Positions 16,558 to 26,376 of a stretch of DNA of 64,000 nt are shown here, one piece after another; the first letter of the stretch is position 1, and every line of letters starts with the position of its first letter. The stretch is from positions 106,690-170,689 of the forward strand of contig NZ_CAADFC020000021.1 of the NCBI RefSeq assembly GCF_900696085.1. Reading direction: 5' to 3'. The notes beneath the pieces are model-generated. The model saw nothing but the letters and a program-made list of their open reading frames with translations. It was not told the DNA's origin and did not search any database. The translations under genes were made by a program, and so were the position numbers. Source of the DNA: Bradyrhizobium ivorense (GTDB lineage: Bacteria; Pseudomonadota; Alphaproteobacteria; Rhizobiales; Xanthobacteraceae).

Positions 16558-19500
16558 TTATTCCGCCGGCGCGGGGACGGCGGACGGCGCGGAGCGCTGC
16601 CGCAGCCGGTCGATCAAGAGATAGATCACCGGTGTCGTGTACAGCGTCAGGATCTGCGACACGAACAGGCCGCCGATGATGGTGATGCCGAGCGGCCGGC
16701 GCAGCTCGGTGCCCGGGCCGGTCGCTATCACCAGCGGGACGCCGGCGAACAGCGCCGCCATCGTCGTCATCAGGATCGGGCGGAAGCGCGCCCGGCAGGC
16801 CTCGAAGATCGCATCGCGCGACGACAGGCCCTGATGCCGCTCGGCCTCGAGCGCGAAGTCGACCATCATGATGCCGTTCTTCTTGACGATGCCGATCAAG
16901 AGGATGATGCCGACGAAGGCGATCACGGTCAGCGGCGTGTTGGTGACCTGCAGCGCCAGCAGCGCGCCGAGCCCAGCCGACGGCAAGGTCGAGATGATCG
17001 TGATCGGATGCGCGAGGCTCTCATAGAGCACCCCGAGCACGATATACATCGCGACCAGCGCGCCGAGGATCAACAGCGGTTGCCGGCCGCTGGTCTTGTT
17101 GAAGTCGCCGGCATTGCCGTCAAAACTGCCGCGAATGCCCTCCGGCATGTGCAACTCGTTGACCGCCTGCTGGATGTTGCTGGTTGCGACCTCGAGCGGC
17201 ACGTTGGGCAGCAGGTTGAACGACACCGTGGTCGAGGGGAAGCCGCCGGAGTGATAGACCGCGAGCGGCGACAGTCCGCGCTGGTAATGCACCACGGCCG
17301 ACAGCGGCACCTGCGCGTCGCCGGCGCCGGCGACATAGACGCGGTCGAGGTTCGACGGGTCGCTCTGGAATTTGGGATCGGTTTCCAGCACCACCATGTA
17401 CTGGTTGCGCTGGGTGTAGATGATCGAGATCTGGCGCTGGGCGAACGCGTTGTTGAGCGCGTTGTCGATGTCCTGGACGCGGACGCCGAGGCTGGAGGCG
17501 GTCTTGCGGTCGATCACGAGGTTGAGCTGCAGGCCGCCGGGATCGCGGTCGGAGGAGACGTCGGTGATGCCCTCCACCGTCTCCATCCGCTTGGCGACGA
17601 TCGGCGCCCATTTCTGCAGCAGATCGAGATCGGTCGAGGCCAGCGTGTACTGGTAGTCGGAATCGCTCTGCCGGCCGCCGGTGCGGATGTCCTGCGCCGC
17701 GAACATGAACAGGCGGATGCCGGGCACCATGAACAGATTGCGGCGCAGCCGGTCGATCACCTGCGCGGTCGAGAGCCCGCCGCGCTCCTCCGGCGGCTTG
17801 AGGCTGATGAACATGGTGCCGCGGTTGGAGGTCGCCCCGCCCGGCCCGCCGCCGGAGCCGACCGACGAGCCGATGCCGGCGACCGCGGGATCGGCCATCA
17901 CGATGTCGGCCAGCCGCTGCTGCAGCGAGAGCATCGCCTGGAACGAGATGTCCGCCGAGGCGCGCGTCGAGCCGATGACAAAACCGCTGTCGTCGGTCGG
18001 GAAATAGCCCTTCGGGGTCTTGATGTAGAGCGTCACCGTCAGCGCGATAGTGGCGAAGAACACGATCAAGGTGAGGAACGGATAGCCGAGCACGATCCGC
18101 AGGGTCGACGTATAGAACGCGACGACGCGCGACAGCGTGCCCTCGATGGCGCGGTCGTACCAGGTGGCGTGGTCCGAGGTCGCCTCCTTGATGTAGTGCG
18201 CGCAAATCATCGGCGTGACCGTCAGCGACACCACGGTCGAGACCGCGATCGCAAACACCAGGGTCAGCGAGAATTCGCGCAGCAGCCGGCCGACCACGCC
18301 GTCCATGAAGATCAGCGGCGTGAACGCGGCGATCAGCGACAACGAGATCGACAGCACGGTGAAGCCGATCTGCTTGGCGCCCTCGAGCGCGGCCGGATAC
18401 GGCGCCATGCCCTGCTCGAGATTGCGGTACATGTTCTCGATCATCACGATGGCGTCGTCGACCACGAAGCCGACCGAGATCGCGAGCGCCATCAGCGACA
18501 GATTGTCGATCGAGAAGCCGGCGAGCCACATCCCGGCGCAGGTGCCGGCCAGCGCCAGCGGCACCGAGACGCCGGCGGCGATGGTCGGCACCATGCGGCG
18601 CAGGAACACAAACACCACGACCATCACCAGCACCACGGTCGCGAGCAGCGTGAACTGCATGTCCTCGACGCTGGCGCGGATCGTTCCGGTGCGGTCGACC
18701 AGGGTCGAGATCTCGACCCCGGCCGGGATCCATTGCTTCAGCTCCGGCAGCAGCGCGCGGACGCGGTCGACGGTGTCGATGACGTTGGCATCTCCCTGCT
18801 TGGTGATCTGGATCAGCACCGCCGGCTGCTTGTTGAACCAGGCGATCGAGCGCGAATTGCGCACGGAATCCTCGACTTCGGCGACGTCGGCGAGGCGGAC
18901 GAAATTGCCGATCGAGCTCTTGATGATGATGTCGCGGAACTCGGCCGCGGTGCGCATTTGCCGGTTGATCGATAGCGTCTCGCTCTGCCGGCCGCCGTTG
19001 AAGATGCCGACCGGCCCGAGCGGATTGGCGTTGATGATCGCGAGCCGGACGTCGTCGGTCGCGATCCCGGCGTTGGCCAGCGACACCGGGTTGAGCGCGA
19101 TGCGCACCGCCGGTTGGTCGGCGCCGCTGACGGTCACCTCGCCGACCCCCGGCACTTGCGAGATGCGCTGCGCGATCACGGTGTCGGCGACGTCGTACAT
19201 CGCGCTGGTCGAGATCGTCTTCGAGGTCAGCGCCAGCACGAACACCGGCGCCGCCGCCGGATTGGCCTTGCGGAATTTCGGCAGCGTCGGCAGGTCGCTC
19301 GGCAGGTCGGCGAGCGAGGCGTTGATCGCGGCCTGGACGTCGCGCGCGGCGCGGTCGATGTCCCGGCCGATCGAGAACTGCACCTGGATGCTGGTGGTAC
19401 CGAGCGAGCTCGTCGAGGTGATCTGGTCGACGCCGGCGATGGTGCCGAGCTTGCGCTCCAGCGGAGCCGCGACAGTCGCGGCCATCACCGACGGATCGGC

Positions 19501-19662
19501 GCCGGGCCGGGTCGCCGACACCCGGATGGTCGGGAAGTCAACATTCGGAACCGACGACACCGGCAGGAACTGATAGGCGACGATGCCGACCAGGAACAGC
19601 CCGATCGCAAGCAGCGTGGTGCCCACCGGCCTGCGAATGAAGGGCTCCGAGATCGACATCAC
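16558..19662 (-). CDS. RND efflux pump inner membrane subunit, MdtC-like
   Basis: 1034-residue AcrB/HAE1-type proton-driven pump with twelve membrane helices and two large periplasmic loops. The proton relay Asp-Asp in TM4 is visible in VDDAIVMIEN near residue 400, and the TM10 lysine in GIVKKNGIMMVDFAL. The start MSISEPFIRRPVGTTLLAIG is typical. It is the last gene of a four-gene operon and overlaps the preceding pump gene by 4 bp (ATGA). Two consecutive pump genes after an adaptor resemble E. coli mdtABC, in which MdtB2C1 heterotrimers form. Substrates cannot be read from the sequence. Confidence 0.93.
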   Translation of the reverse strand: MMSISEPFIRRPVGTTLLAIGLFLVGIVAYQFLPVSSVPNVDFPTIRVSATRPGADPSVMAATVAAPLERKLGTIAGVDQITSTSSLGTTSIQVQFSIGRDIDRAARDVQAAINASLADLPSDLPTLPKFRKANPAAAPVFVLALTSKTISTSAMYDVADTVIAQRISQVPGVGEVTVSGADQPAVRIALNPVSLANAGIATDDVRLAIINANPLGPVGIFNGGRQSETLSINRQMRTAAEFRDIIIKSSIGNFVRLADVAEVEDSVRNSRSIAWFNKQPAVLIQITKQGDANVIDTVDRVRALLPELKQWIPAGVEISTLVDRTGTIRASVEDMQFTLLATVVLVMVVVFVFLRRMVPTIAAGVSVPLALAGTCAGMWLAGFSIDNLSLMALAISVGFVVDDAIVMIENMYRNLEQGMAPYPAALEGAKQIGFTVLSISLSLIAAFTPLIFMDGVVGRLLREFSLTLVFAIAVSTVVSLTVTPMICAHYIKEATSDHATWYDRAIEGTLSRVVAFYTSTLRIVLGYPFLTLIVFFATIALTVTLYIKTPKGYFPTDDSGFVIGSTRASADISFQAMLSLQQRLADIVMADPAVAGIGSSVGSGGGPGGATSNRGTMFISLKPPEERGGLSTAQVIDRLRRNLFMVPGIRLFMFAAQDIRTGGRQSDSDYQYTLASTDLDLLQKWAPIVAKRMETVEGITDVSSDRDPGGLQLNLVIDRKTASSLGVRVQDIDNALNNAFAQRQISIIYTQRNQYMVVLETDPKFQSDPSNLDRVYVAGAGDAQVPLSAVVHYQRGLSPLAVYHSGGFPSTTVSFNLLPNVPLEVATSNIQQAVNELHMPEGIRGSFDGNAGDFNKTSGRQPLLILGALVAMYIVLGVLYESLAHPITIISTLPSAGLGALLALQVTNTPLTVIAFVGIILLIGIVKKNGIMMVDFALEAERHQGLSSRDAIFEACRARFRPILMTTMAALFAGVPLVIATGPGTELRRPLGITIIGGLFVSQILTLYTTPVIYLLIDRLRQRSAPSAVPAPAE

Positions 19663-22600
19663 TGAATGCCTTCGGTCGCGCCCGCGGTCGGCGGCCCGCG
19701 GGGACCGGGATCCGGCACCGCCCGCTCGATCCGGCGGTTGAGCCGGTCGAGCGCCAGATAGATCACCGGCGTGGTGTAGAGCGTCAGCAACTGGCTGAGC
19801 AGCAGGCCGCCGATGATCGAGATGCCGAGCGGGAAGCGCAGCTCGGCGCCGGTGCCGCTTTCGATCGCAAGCGGCAGCGCGCCGAACAGCGCCGCCAGCG
19901 TCGTCATCATGATCGGACGGAAGCGCAAGAGGCAGGCCTGCACGATCGCGTCATAGGACGACATGCCCTGATGCCGCTCGGCCTCCAGTGCGAAGTCGAT
20001 CATCATGATCGCGTTCTTCTTGACGATGCCCATCAACAGGATGATGCCGATCAGGCCGATCACCGAGAGGTCCTGCCCGCACAGCCACAGCGCGAGGATC
20101 GCGCCGACGCCGGCCGAGGGCAGCGTCGAAAGGATGGTGATCGGGTGGATGTAGCTCTCATAGAGCACGCCGAGCACGATGTAGATCGTGACGATCGCGG
20201 CCAGGATCAGCCAGGGCTGTCCGGCGAGCGAGCGGGCGAATTCGGCGGCGTCGCCGGAATAGATGCCGGCGATGCTGCCGGGCATGCCGATCCGGGTTTC
20301 GATCGCCTTCACCGCGTCGACGGCGTCGCCGAGCGCCTCGCCCGGCGCCAGATTGAAGCTGAGCGAGGCCGACGGGAACTGGGCCTGGTGCGAGATCGCA
20401 AGCGGCGCCGTGGTCCGCGTCAGCGTCGCGACCGCCGACAGTGGCACCTGCCCGGCCGGGCTGCCCGGGGTTGCCGCGACGCCCGGGACATACAGCTTCG
20501 ACAGGATCGATGGATCGCGCTGGTACGTCGGCAGGGCCTCCAGCACCACGCGGTACTGGTTGGCTTGTCCGTAGATGGTCGAGATCTGCCGCTGCGCGAA
20601 GGCGTCATTCAGCGTGTCGTTGATCACCTGCAGGCTGACGCCGAGCTGGCCGGCGCGCTGGCGGTCGATGTTGAGCGCCGCACGCAAGCCGCCCTCCTGC
20701 GCCTCCGAGGAGACGTCGCGGAAGATCGGATCGCGCCGCATCTCGGCGACCAGCTTCTGCGCCCATTGCGAGACCTCGGCGGCGTCGGTGCCGGTCAGCG
20801 TGTACTGGTATTGCGAGCGGCTCGACTGAGTCGAGATCTGCACGTCCTGCACCGGCTGGAAGTAGACGGTCATGCCGGGCACCGTCGCCACCTTCTGCTT
20901 GAGGCGCTCGACCACCTTGGCGACGCCATCGGGCCGCTCGTCGAGCGCCTTCAGCGTCATCACCAGGCGGCCGACATTGGTGGTCGGGTTGACCGAGCCC
21001 GAGCCGATCACCGAGACCACGCCGACCACGTCGGGATCGGCCTTGAGGATGTTGGCGACCTCGGTCTGCCGCCGCTGCATTTCCGCGAACGAGACGTCGG
21101 GGCCGGCCTCGGTCACCGCGGTGATCGAGGAGGTATCCTGCAGCGGCAGAAAGCCCTTCGGCGCCAGCACATACATCACCAGGGTCAGCGCGATGGTCGC
21201 GAACGTCACGAACAGCGTCGCGCGCTGGCGCTGCAGCACCCAGAGCAGCGTGCGGTGATACAGCGTCACCGTCCAGTCGATGAAGCGGCTGACCGCGGCG
21301 AGGCCAGGGATCGCGACTTCCTCGTGGATGTTCTTGAGCAGCCGCGAGCACATCATCGGCGTCAGCGTCAGCGACACGATTGCCGAGGTCACCACCGCGA
21401 TGGTCAGCGTCAAGGCGAATTCGCGGAACATGCGCCCCACGAGTCCGGACATGAACAGCAGCGGGATGAACACCGCGATCAGCGACACCGTCAGGGAGAT
21501 CACGGTGAAGCCGATTTCGCTGGCGCCCTTCAGCGACGCCTCCATCACCGTCTCGCCCTCTTCCATGTGGCGGACGATGTTCTCGATCATGACGATGGCG
21601 TCGTCGACCACGAAGCCGGTTCCGATGGTCAGCGCCATCAGCGACAGATTGTCGAGGCTGAAGCCGGCGAAATACATGATGCCGAAGCTCGTGATCAGCG
21701 ACAGCGGCAGCGCGACGCCGGCGATCAGGGTCGCGCGCAGCGACCGCAGGAACAGCAGCACCACCAGCGTCACCAGCACCACGCTGAGCACCAGCGTGAA
21801 CTGCACGTCGCGGACCGAGGCGCGGATCGTCACGGTGCGGTCGGACACGATGGTCAGATTGACACCGGCCGGAACCGCGCGCTGCATCCGCGGGATCTCG
21901 TTGCGGATCTGCTTGACGACGTCGATCACATTGGCGCCCGGCTGGCGCTGGATGTCGATGATGACGGCCGGCGTGCCGTTGTACCAGCCGCCGGTGCGGT
22001 CGTTCTCCAGCCCGTCGATGATCTGGGCGACGTCGCCGATCGTGACCGGCGAGCCGTTGCGGTAGGCGATGATGATGGGACGGTAGGCGTCGGCGGCGGC
22101 GATCTGATCGTTGGCGGCGATGGTGTAGGACTGCTGGGCGCCGTCGAGCGAGCCCTTCGGCCCCGACACGTTGGCGCCGGCGATCGCGTTGCGCAGGTCC
22201 TCCATTGAGATGCCGTAGGCGGCGAGCCGGGCGAGGTCGGCCTGCACCCGCACCGCCGGCTTCAGGCCGCCGAGGATCGAGACCCGGCCGACGCCGGAAA
22301 TCTGCGCCAGCCGCTGCCCCAGCAGGGTGTCGGCGAGATCGCTCATCGCCCGCAGCGAGATGGTGTCCGAGGTCAGCGCCAGCGTCATGACCGGCGCGTC
22401 GGCCGGGTTCACCTTGTTGTAGACCGGCGGGTACGGCAGCGTTTTGGGCAGGATGCCGGCCGCGGCGTTGATCGCGGCCTGGACGTCCTGCGTCGCACCG
22501 TCGATGTCGCGGTTGAGGTCGAACTGCAGCGAGATCTGGCTGACGCCGAACGAGCTCGTCGAGTTCATCGACGACAGCGACGGGATCTGGCCGAGCTGCC

Positions 22601-22805
22601 GTTCCAGCGGCGCGGTGATCAGCGACGCAATGACGTCCGGGCTCGCGCCCGGCAATTGCGTCGTCACCTGCACGGTCGGGAAGTCGACCTGCGGCAGCGC
22701 CGAGACCGGCAGCGCCCAGTAGCCGAGCGCGCCGCCGATCATCAGCGCAATGCCGAGCAGCGAGGTGGCGATCGGCCGGCGGATGAACGGTTCGGAGACG
22801 CTCAT
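19659..22805 (-). CDS. RND efflux pump inner membrane subunit, MdtB-like
   Basis: 1048-residue RND pump, the partner of the downstream MdtC-like subunit. It begins MSVSEPFIRRPIATSLLGIA. It keeps the TM4 relay (VVDDAIVMIENIVRHME), VTEAGPDVSFAEMQ in the porter domain and the TM10 motif GIVKKNAIMMIDFALEAERH. It starts 48 bp after the adaptor stop and overlaps the next gene by 4 bp, so translational coupling is likely. The two pump proteins are clearly paralogous but well diverged, consistent with an MdtB/MdtC-type heteromer rather than a recent duplication. Confidence 0.93.
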   Translation of the reverse strand: MSVSEPFIRRPIATSLLGIALMIGGALGYWALPVSALPQVDFPTVQVTTQLPGASPDVIASLITAPLERQLGQIPSLSSMNSTSSFGVSQISLQFDLNRDIDGATQDVQAAINAAAGILPKTLPYPPVYNKVNPADAPVMTLALTSDTISLRAMSDLADTLLGQRLAQISGVGRVSILGGLKPAVRVQADLARLAAYGISMEDLRNAIAGANVSGPKGSLDGAQQSYTIAANDQIAAADAYRPIIIAYRNGSPVTIGDVAQIIDGLENDRTGGWYNGTPAVIIDIQRQPGANVIDVVKQIRNEIPRMQRAVPAGVNLTIVSDRTVTIRASVRDVQFTLVLSVVLVTLVVLLFLRSLRATLIAGVALPLSLITSFGIMYFAGFSLDNLSLMALTIGTGFVVDDAIVMIENIVRHMEEGETVMEASLKGASEIGFTVISLTVSLIAVFIPLLFMSGLVGRMFREFALTLTIAVVTSAIVSLTLTPMMCSRLLKNIHEEVAIPGLAAVSRFIDWTVTLYHRTLLWVLQRQRATLFVTFATIALTLVMYVLAPKGFLPLQDTSSITAVTEAGPDVSFAEMQRRQTEVANILKADPDVVGVVSVIGSGSVNPTTNVGRLVMTLKALDERPDGVAKVVERLKQKVATVPGMTVYFQPVQDVQISTQSSRSQYQYTLTGTDAAEVSQWAQKLVAEMRRDPIFRDVSSEAQEGGLRAALNIDRQRAGQLGVSLQVINDTLNDAFAQRQISTIYGQANQYRVVLEALPTYQRDPSILSKLYVPGVAATPGSPAGQVPLSAVATLTRTTAPLAISHQAQFPSASLSFNLAPGEALGDAVDAVKAIETRIGMPGSIAGIYSGDAAEFARSLAGQPWLILAAIVTIYIVLGVLYESYIHPITILSTLPSAGVGAILALWLCGQDLSVIGLIGIILLMGIVKKNAIMMIDFALEAERHQGMSSYDAIVQACLLRFRPIMMTTLAALFGALPLAIESGTGAELRFPLGISIIGGLLLSQLLTLYTTPVIYLALDRLNRRIERAVPDPGPRGPPTAGATEGIQ

Positions 22806-22853
22806 GGCTGCGTGCTCGCTGTGAGATCGATCATGACGAGGTTGTCGGTTAGG

Positions 22854-24317
22854 TCATGGCTGCTTCGCCGCGCCTGACTGTTCGCCCCCCGCCGCCGGTG
22901 CCGGACCGGTCTGCCCCTTCTGATCGCCTTCGCTGTGCTCCTGCCGGCCGCGATGTTCGCCGCCCTTGCCCGGCCAGTCCTTCTTGCCCTCTCTGCCTTG
23001 CCCCTGACCCTGCCCCTGGCCTTGGCCCTGACCTTGGCCGCCGCCCTTGCCGTCGGGACTGCGGCTGCGCTTGCGCGGCGCAAGATCGGCGGCCGGCGGG
23101 CCGTCATCCTTGCCGATCACGACCTTCGCGCCGTCGGCGAGATTGGCAAAGCCCGTGGTCACGACGCGGTCGGACGTGGTGAGGCCGCTGGCGATGACGG
23201 CGTCATGCTCGTTCTGCTGCGTCACCGTGACGGGCCTCGCGGTGACGACGTCGCCCTCGCCGATCACATAGCTGAAGGTGCCGGCCGGCCCGCGCTGCAC
23301 GGCCGAGGTCGGCACCACGATCGCCTGTGACAGCGTCTCGACCTTGAGGCGGACATTGACGAACTGGCCGGGCCAGAGCTGATAATTGGCGTTGGGGAAT
23401 TCGGCCTTCAGCTTCAGCGTGCCGGTGGTCGGATCGACCTGGTTGTCGATGCCGGTCAGCTTGCCGGTGTCGATCACGGTGACGCCGTCATTGCCGAACA
23501 CGTCGACCGCAAGCTGGCCCTTCGCCGCTGCCGCGTTGACCCGCATGATCTGCTGCTGCGGCAGGCTGAACCACACCGCGATCGGCTGCAGCTGGGTCAG
23601 GATCACGAGCCCTGTGGCGTCCGCCGCGTGGATGATGTTGCCCTGGTCGACCTGGCGCAGGCCGGCGCGGCCCGACATCGGCGCCACGATCTTGGTGTAG
23701 CTCAGCGTCGCCGCCGAATTGTCGATCGCGGCCTGGTCGGCCTTGATCAGTGCCTCCTGCTGCGCCACCAGCGCGCGCTGGGTGTCGGCCTGCTGCTTGG
23801 AGCCGGCATTGGTGGCAGCAAGCTGTTCATAGCGGGCGAGGTCGAGCTTCTGGTTGGCGAGCAGCGCGACGTCCTGCGCCTTCTTGGCCACCGCCTGGTC
23901 GTATTGCGCCTGGTAGATCGCGGGATCGATCTCGCCGAGCACATCGTCCTTCTTGACGTCCTGGCCCTCGACGAAATTGACCTTGATCAGCTTGCCGTCG
24001 ACTTGCGAGCGCACCGTGACGGTGTTGAGCGCCTTCACCGAGCCGACGCCGTCGAGATAGACCGGCACGTCCTGTACGCGCGGCGTTGCGGCCAGCACCG
24101 GCACCGGCAGGTCAGGCCGCGCGAACGCGCCGCGGCCGCCACCGCCGCCCTGCTTGGGCTGGTACGCGAGCCAGCCGAGATAGCCGAGACCGCCGAGGAT
24201 CACGAGCGTGATGATGAGCGACACGATGCGCCCGAGCACGCGCGAGAGCACGCTCCGCCGGGGCCGCGCGGTGCTTTTGTCGTCGTCCCTTTCCTTGGAA
24301 TCGGGCCTAAAGAGCAT
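22854..24317 (-). CDS. RND periplasmic adaptor (MFP), MdtA-like, with Gly-Gln tail
   Basis: 487-residue membrane fusion protein linking the pumps to the outer membrane channel. A membrane anchor spans about residues 31-51 (IVSLIITLVILGGLGYLGWL). The barrel-sandwich/lipoyl halves are recognisable at VRSQVDGKLIKVNFVEGQDV and YTKIVAPMSGRAGLRQVDQG, with the alpha-hairpin between them. The beta-barrel and membrane-proximal domains end near residue 400. The last ~85 residues are unusual: GQGQGQGQ repeats and a Lys/Gly/Gln-rich tail encoded by a hexanucleotide-like repeat around 22980-23045. The start overlaps the outer membrane factor gene by 11 bp. Confidence 0.92.
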   Translation of the reverse strand: MLFRPDSKERDDDKSTARPRRSVLSRVLGRIVSLIITLVILGGLGYLGWLAYQPKQGGGGGRGAFARPDLPVPVLAATPRVQDVPVYLDGVGSVKALNTVTVRSQVDGKLIKVNFVEGQDVKKDDVLGEIDPAIYQAQYDQAVAKKAQDVALLANQKLDLARYEQLAATNAGSKQQADTQRALVAQQEALIKADQAAIDNSAATLSYTKIVAPMSGRAGLRQVDQGNIIHAADATGLVILTQLQPIAVWFSLPQQQIMRVNAAAAKGQLAVDVFGNDGVTVIDTGKLTGIDNQVDPTTGTLKLKAEFPNANYQLWPGQFVNVRLKVETLSQAIVVPTSAVQRGPAGTFSYVIGEGDVVTARPVTVTQQNEHDAVIASGLTTSDRVVTTGFANLADGAKVVIGKDDGPPAADLAPRKRSRSPDGKGGGQGQGQGQGQGQGQGREGKKDWPGKGGEHRGRQEHSEGDQKGQTGPAPAAGGEQSGAAKQP

Positions 24318-25797
24318 CGACCGGTCTTTCCATCTTCGGTTCCCAGCCGCCCCCCAGTGCCTGATACAGGCTCACGATCGCCAGCAGCCGCGCCAGTTGG
24401 GCCTGGGAATACGCATCTTCAGCCTGGAACAGAGTCAGCTGGGTGTTTAGCACAGTTACGATATCGGCGGTGCCGGCCTTGAGCTGCTGCTCGGCGAGCT
24501 GAAAGGCGCGCCGCGAGGCCGACAGCACGTCACGCTGCAATTGCAGCTTTCGCGTGGTCTCGCGAATCGCGACCAGCGCATTGTCGACGTCGGTAAAGGC
24601 CTGGACCACGGTCTTGCGGTAGGTCTGCAGCAGCTCGTCCTGCTTTGCCTTCGCGTTTTCGAAATTGCCGAGAATCCTGCCGCCGTCGAAGATCGGCTGG
24701 GTCGCGCTGCCGACCAGACTGAAGAACGCCGCGTGCGGCTGGAACAGCGAGACCAGCGCCTGGCTCTGATAGCCGCCCTGCCCGGTCAGCTGGATGCTTG
24801 GAAAGAACTGCGCCCGCGCGCTGCCGACATTGGCGGTGGCGGAGGCGAGCTGCGCCTCCTGCCGGCGGATATCGGGACGCTGGGTCAGCAATTCCGACGG
24901 CAAGCCCGGCGTGACGCGGGGGATACCGACCGAATTGAGCGTGCCGCCGGCGATCCGCACGCTTTCCGGCGGCCGCGACACCAAGACCGCAAGCGCGTTG
25001 ATGTTCTGCTCGAGCGTCTGGCGCAGCGGCGGCACCAGCGCGCGCTGGTTGGCGAGCACGCTCTCCTGCTGCGCGACGTCGAGATCGGTGCCGGTGCCGG
25101 CCTTGAAGCGGTCCTTGATGGCGTTGAGGATGCGCTCGGCGCTGGCGATGTTGCGCTGGGCAGTGCGCAACCGGTCCTGGCTGGCGAGCACGGTGAAATA
25201 GGCGTTGGCGACGCTCGACAGCGTGGTCAGCGCCACCACCTCGCGGTCGAACCGATTGGCGACCGCGGTCTCCTCCGCCGCCTGCAGCGCGTCGCGGTTC
25301 TGGCCCCAGAAGTCGAGCTGATAGCTCGCGCTCAGCGACGCGTTGTAGTTCACGACCTCGCGGCCGCCGATCGAGAGGCCGCTGGCGCTCGAGCCCGAGG
25401 TGCGCGAGTAGCTTTCCGATCCGTTGAGATTGACGGCCGGCAGCAGCGCAGCGCCGGCCTGCCGCGCCAGCGCGTCGGCCTGGCGAAACCGCGCCACGGC
25501 TGCGGCGATATCGAGGTTGACGGTCTGCGCCTCCTCCATCAGCTGCGTCAGCTCCGCCGAGCGAAAGCCCCGCCACCAGTCGAGCGTCGGCACCGCATCC
25601 CCCGGCTTGCCGAGACGCGCGGCCTTGTAGCCCTGCGGGATATCGAGCGCCGGATCGGGAATGTCCTGGGTCAGGATGCAGCCGGCGGAACTGGCGAGGA
25701 GACCGAGCGCGACAAACGACCGGCCCGCGAGCCGTCGCACGCGGACGACGAGGCCAAGGGGGCCTCCGGGGACCGTCGCGGGCACTGGCTGGGTCAC
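24307..25797 (-). CDS. Outer membrane factor lipoprotein, NodT/OprM family
   Basis: 496 residues from GTG at 25797, chosen because GGAG lies seven bases upstream and the signal sequence follows. The lipobox LASSAGC places the acylated Cys near residue 40. The mature part starts ILTQDIPDPALDIPQGYKAA and has DWWRGFRSAELTQLMEEAQ and LLTQRPDIRRQEAQLASA, standard markers of the RND-associated outer membrane lipoproteins. It is the first gene of the efflux operon, followed with an 11-bp overlap by the adaptor. In-frame codons extend upstream to 25968 but lack homology. The presence of a dedicated channel argues that this system does not depend on TolC at 8-9.5 kb. Confidence 0.92.
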   Translation of the reverse strand: MTQPVPATVPGGPLGLVVRVRRLAGRSFVALGLLASSAGCILTQDIPDPALDIPQGYKAARLGKPGDAVPTLDWWRGFRSAELTQLMEEAQTVNLDIAAAVARFRQADALARQAGAALLPAVNLNGSESYSRTSGSSASGLSIGGREVVNYNASLSASYQLDFWGQNRDALQAAEETAVANRFDREVVALTTLSSVANAYFTVLASQDRLRTAQRNIASAERILNAIKDRFKAGTGTDLDVAQQESVLANQRALVPPLRQTLEQNINALAVLVSRPPESVRIAGGTLNSVGIPRVTPGLPSELLTQRPDIRRQEAQLASATANVGSARAQFFPSIQLTGQGGYQSQALVSLFQPHAAFFSLVGSATQPIFDGGRILGNFENAKAKQDELLQTYRKTVVQAFTDVDNALVAIRETTRKLQLQRDVLSASRRAFQLAEQQLKAGTADIVTVLNTQLTLFQAEDAYSQAQLARLLAIVSLYQALGGGWEPKMERPVDAL

Positions 25798-26376
25798 ACC
25801 CGTTCTCCGCCGAGCACAGAGTCCACCCGCGGCGTCCCAATGACGCGTTCGGGGATGGTCTGGGGGTCGTTCACGGGGTGATGCTTTCAATGGAACCGGC
25901 CTGGCCCATACTACCCCTGGCGCAAGGGGGCGGACAGTCCTGTCGGGGGCGTCCAAGGTCGCATCCACCGCGATTTCGGGCGCGCTGAAAGGTCGATTTC
26001 GCCCTATTTTTTACGGCCTTTTCGCGCAATCGCAGGCGCGCGGTCGGTCGCGATTCTTACCAAGATTTCATGGGGATTTCTCCCTCCTGTGGCGCCGAAT
26101 CCGCAACTTGCCGCGTGTCGGGTCGAGGCCGGCACCATCATTGCGCCCACACGCGGCCGCCGCCGGCGATCGCACGGCGTCCGTGAATCGATCGTCGGTG
26201 GCCTCGCGCAACTTCGCGCGAAACGTTGATCCGCAGGAAGATTCTGCCAGCCGGTCGCATGGCCAGAAGAACCGTGTTCTCCGCCCCTTTGCCGCGGTGC
26301 AAAAGCCCTTTCCTTTTTCGATCGGCGCACTAGGTTCGCTCGGGTAAGACACCGTCAGACAAAGAAATTCCCCAAC
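25798..26376. other. 579-bp divergent spacer between the efflux operon and cysK
   Basis: No plausible reading frame with a ribosome binding site was seen on either strand. It should hold promoters for the efflux operon (minus) and cysK (plus). No regulator gene is next to the pump operon, and no clear operator dyad was found by eye. Confidence 0.5.

Noticed and set aside
16504..22208. Long plus-strand frames (about 823 and 745 codons) opposite the RND pump genes
   Set aside because: Composition is typical of shadow frames in GC-rich DNA, and both opposite genes are clear RND pumps with conserved motifs.
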